DNA of 64,000 nucleotides from positions 25,090 through 89,089 of the forward strand of contig JAHJDP010000037.1 in NCBI GenBank assembly GCA_018831195.1, given 5' to 3'. The notes under the pieces were generated by a model. The model saw only the letters and a list, made by a program, of their open reading frames with translations, did no database searches and was not told where the DNA came from. Position 1 is the stretch's first letter. Each line of letters opens with the position of its first letter. Below are positions 63,463 to 64,000 of the stretch, one piece after another. Made by a program: the position numbers and the translations under genes. The stretch is from Candidatus Eisenbacteria bacterium (GTDB lineage: Bacteria > Eisenbacteria > RBG-16-71-46 > CAIMUX01 > JAHJDP01).

Positions 63463-64000
63463 TTACTCCACGCGGTCAACCTGCCGGTACTGCAGCGCTT
63501 CCAGAATCGGCTCCGGTCCGATTGTTAAAGTTCGCGCGGCCTCAGACCCTCTCACCCCGGAGTCAGCGTTTGCGCCGGCGCCATCCCCATCCGCCAGATC
63601 CGCAATCGTCCGGGCGACCTTCAAGACGCGGTGATAGGCCCGCGCGCTCAGTCCCATCTTGCGAAAGGCTTTGCGCAGCGTGATCTGCCCCGCCCCATCC
63701 GGCCGGCACCAGCGGTTGATATCCTCGGGACACAGGGCGGCATTGCACAATGTCGGACCCTGCCGCTTCGCTTGAATCATGCGCGCTTTAACAACACGCC
63801 GGCGGATGTCGGCGCTCGTCTCGCCGCCGCCATGCCCTTCGAGATCCTCCAATGCGACGGAAGAGACATGCACATGCAGGTCGAAACGATCCATGAGGGG
63901 GCCGGAGATGCGGTTGAGGTAGCGGTGTTTCTGCCCTTCCGAGCAGCGGCACGGCTTCCGGCTTGAATCGCTGGAGCCGCTTTGTCCGCAAGGGCATCCC
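63463..64000 (-). CDS. yifB: YifB/ComM-family Mg-chelatase-like AAA ATPase, C-terminal part
   Basis: The gene runs off the right edge; about 178 residues at its C-terminal end are visible and it stops at TAA 63463-63465. I extended the frame beyond the ATG at 63894: the translation reads CPCGQSGS, CRCSEGQKHRYLNRISGPLM and DRFDLHV, the classic YifB/ComM motif. ALCPEDINRWC and GLSARAYHRVLKVARTIADL at the C-terminal domain follow. The AAA P-loop lies outside the window. ComM is a branch-migration helicase in natural transformation and recombination. Confidence 0.9.
   Translation of the reverse strand, partial: GCPCGQSGSSDSSRKPCRCSEGQKHRYLNRISGPLMDRFDLHVHVSSVALEDLEGHGGGETSADIRRRVVKARMIQAKRQGPTLCNAALCPEDINRWCRPDGAGQITLRKAFRKMGLSARAYHRVLKVARTIADLADGDGAGANADSGVRGSEAARTLTIGPEPILEALQYRQVDRVE

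Noticed and set aside
1..64000. CRISPR arrays, tRNA or rRNA genes, insertion sequences, prophage
   Set aside because: No regularly spaced repeats, cloverleaf-like sequences, transposase or integrase motifs were recognised.

Overview
The window looks like a chromosomal stretch of a Gram-negative, diderm, probably uncultured bacterium of the FCB neighbourhood. Candidatus Eisenbacteria or a similar lineage (Gemmatimonadota, Latescibacterota, KSB1) fits best. The evidence is a set of secreted proteins ending in a FlgD/T9SS-like C-terminal domain, a DUF5916 outer-membrane protein, 6-bladed beta-propeller proteins, TolB-type propellers fused to a winged helix, S9 and S41 peptidases, a BamA-like barrel and two RND efflux operons. 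The taxonomic call is inference. Base composition is moderately GC-rich, highest in the pump operon at 53.1-58.7 kb. I saw no rRNA, tRNA, CRISPR array, transposase, integrase or phage gene.

Layout. 0-6 kb: end of a malonyl-CoA decarboxylase, an EamA transporter, an S9 peptidase, a methyltransferase, and a secreted beta-helix gene that has a good promoter and terminator but an in-frame TGA. 6.2-9.3 kb: a BamA-like barrel followed by a metallophosphoesterase. 9.4-15.5 kb: a compact plus-strand run of epimerase, secreted hydrolase, RNase Z-like MBL protein and YcaQ-type protein. 15.5-22.6 kb (minus): beta-propeller, S41 protease, nucleotidyltransferase and a large SARP/NB-ARC/TPR regulator. 22.8-26.7 kb: a DUF5916 barrel between two paralogous propeller proteins. 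27-31.4 kb: an NlpC/P60-like protein, a BaiN/HI0933 flavoprotein and an FG-GAP surface protein.

31.7-36.2 kb: a membrane-anchored winged-helix/TolB regulator, an S41 protease and a LolA-like protein, closed by a strong terminator that lies inside the signal-peptide region of the next gene, an esterase. 37.6-43.2 kb: a DJ-1/PfpI-like protein, a repeat-rich secreted protein, two PF03773-like permeases of unequal size, a small membrane protein and a trans-sulfuration PLP enzyme. 43.2-50.9 kb (minus): adaptor plus two RND permeases in MdtABC order without a TolC. 52-58.7 kb (minus): TolC, adaptor, RND permease and a membrane-anchored methyltransferase, all overlapping. 58.9-64 kb: RluA-type pseudouridine synthase, DinB-like protein, two more secreted proteins with the C-terminal sorting-like domain, a DUF1579-like protein and the C-terminus of a YifB/ComM ATPase.

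Taken together the region is dominated by the cell envelope: outer-membrane barrels, pumps, periplasmic proteases and propellers, and exported proteins that share a C-terminal tag-like domain. Many gene junctions overlap by 4 bases (ATGA, GTGA or TTGA), so translational coupling is common.
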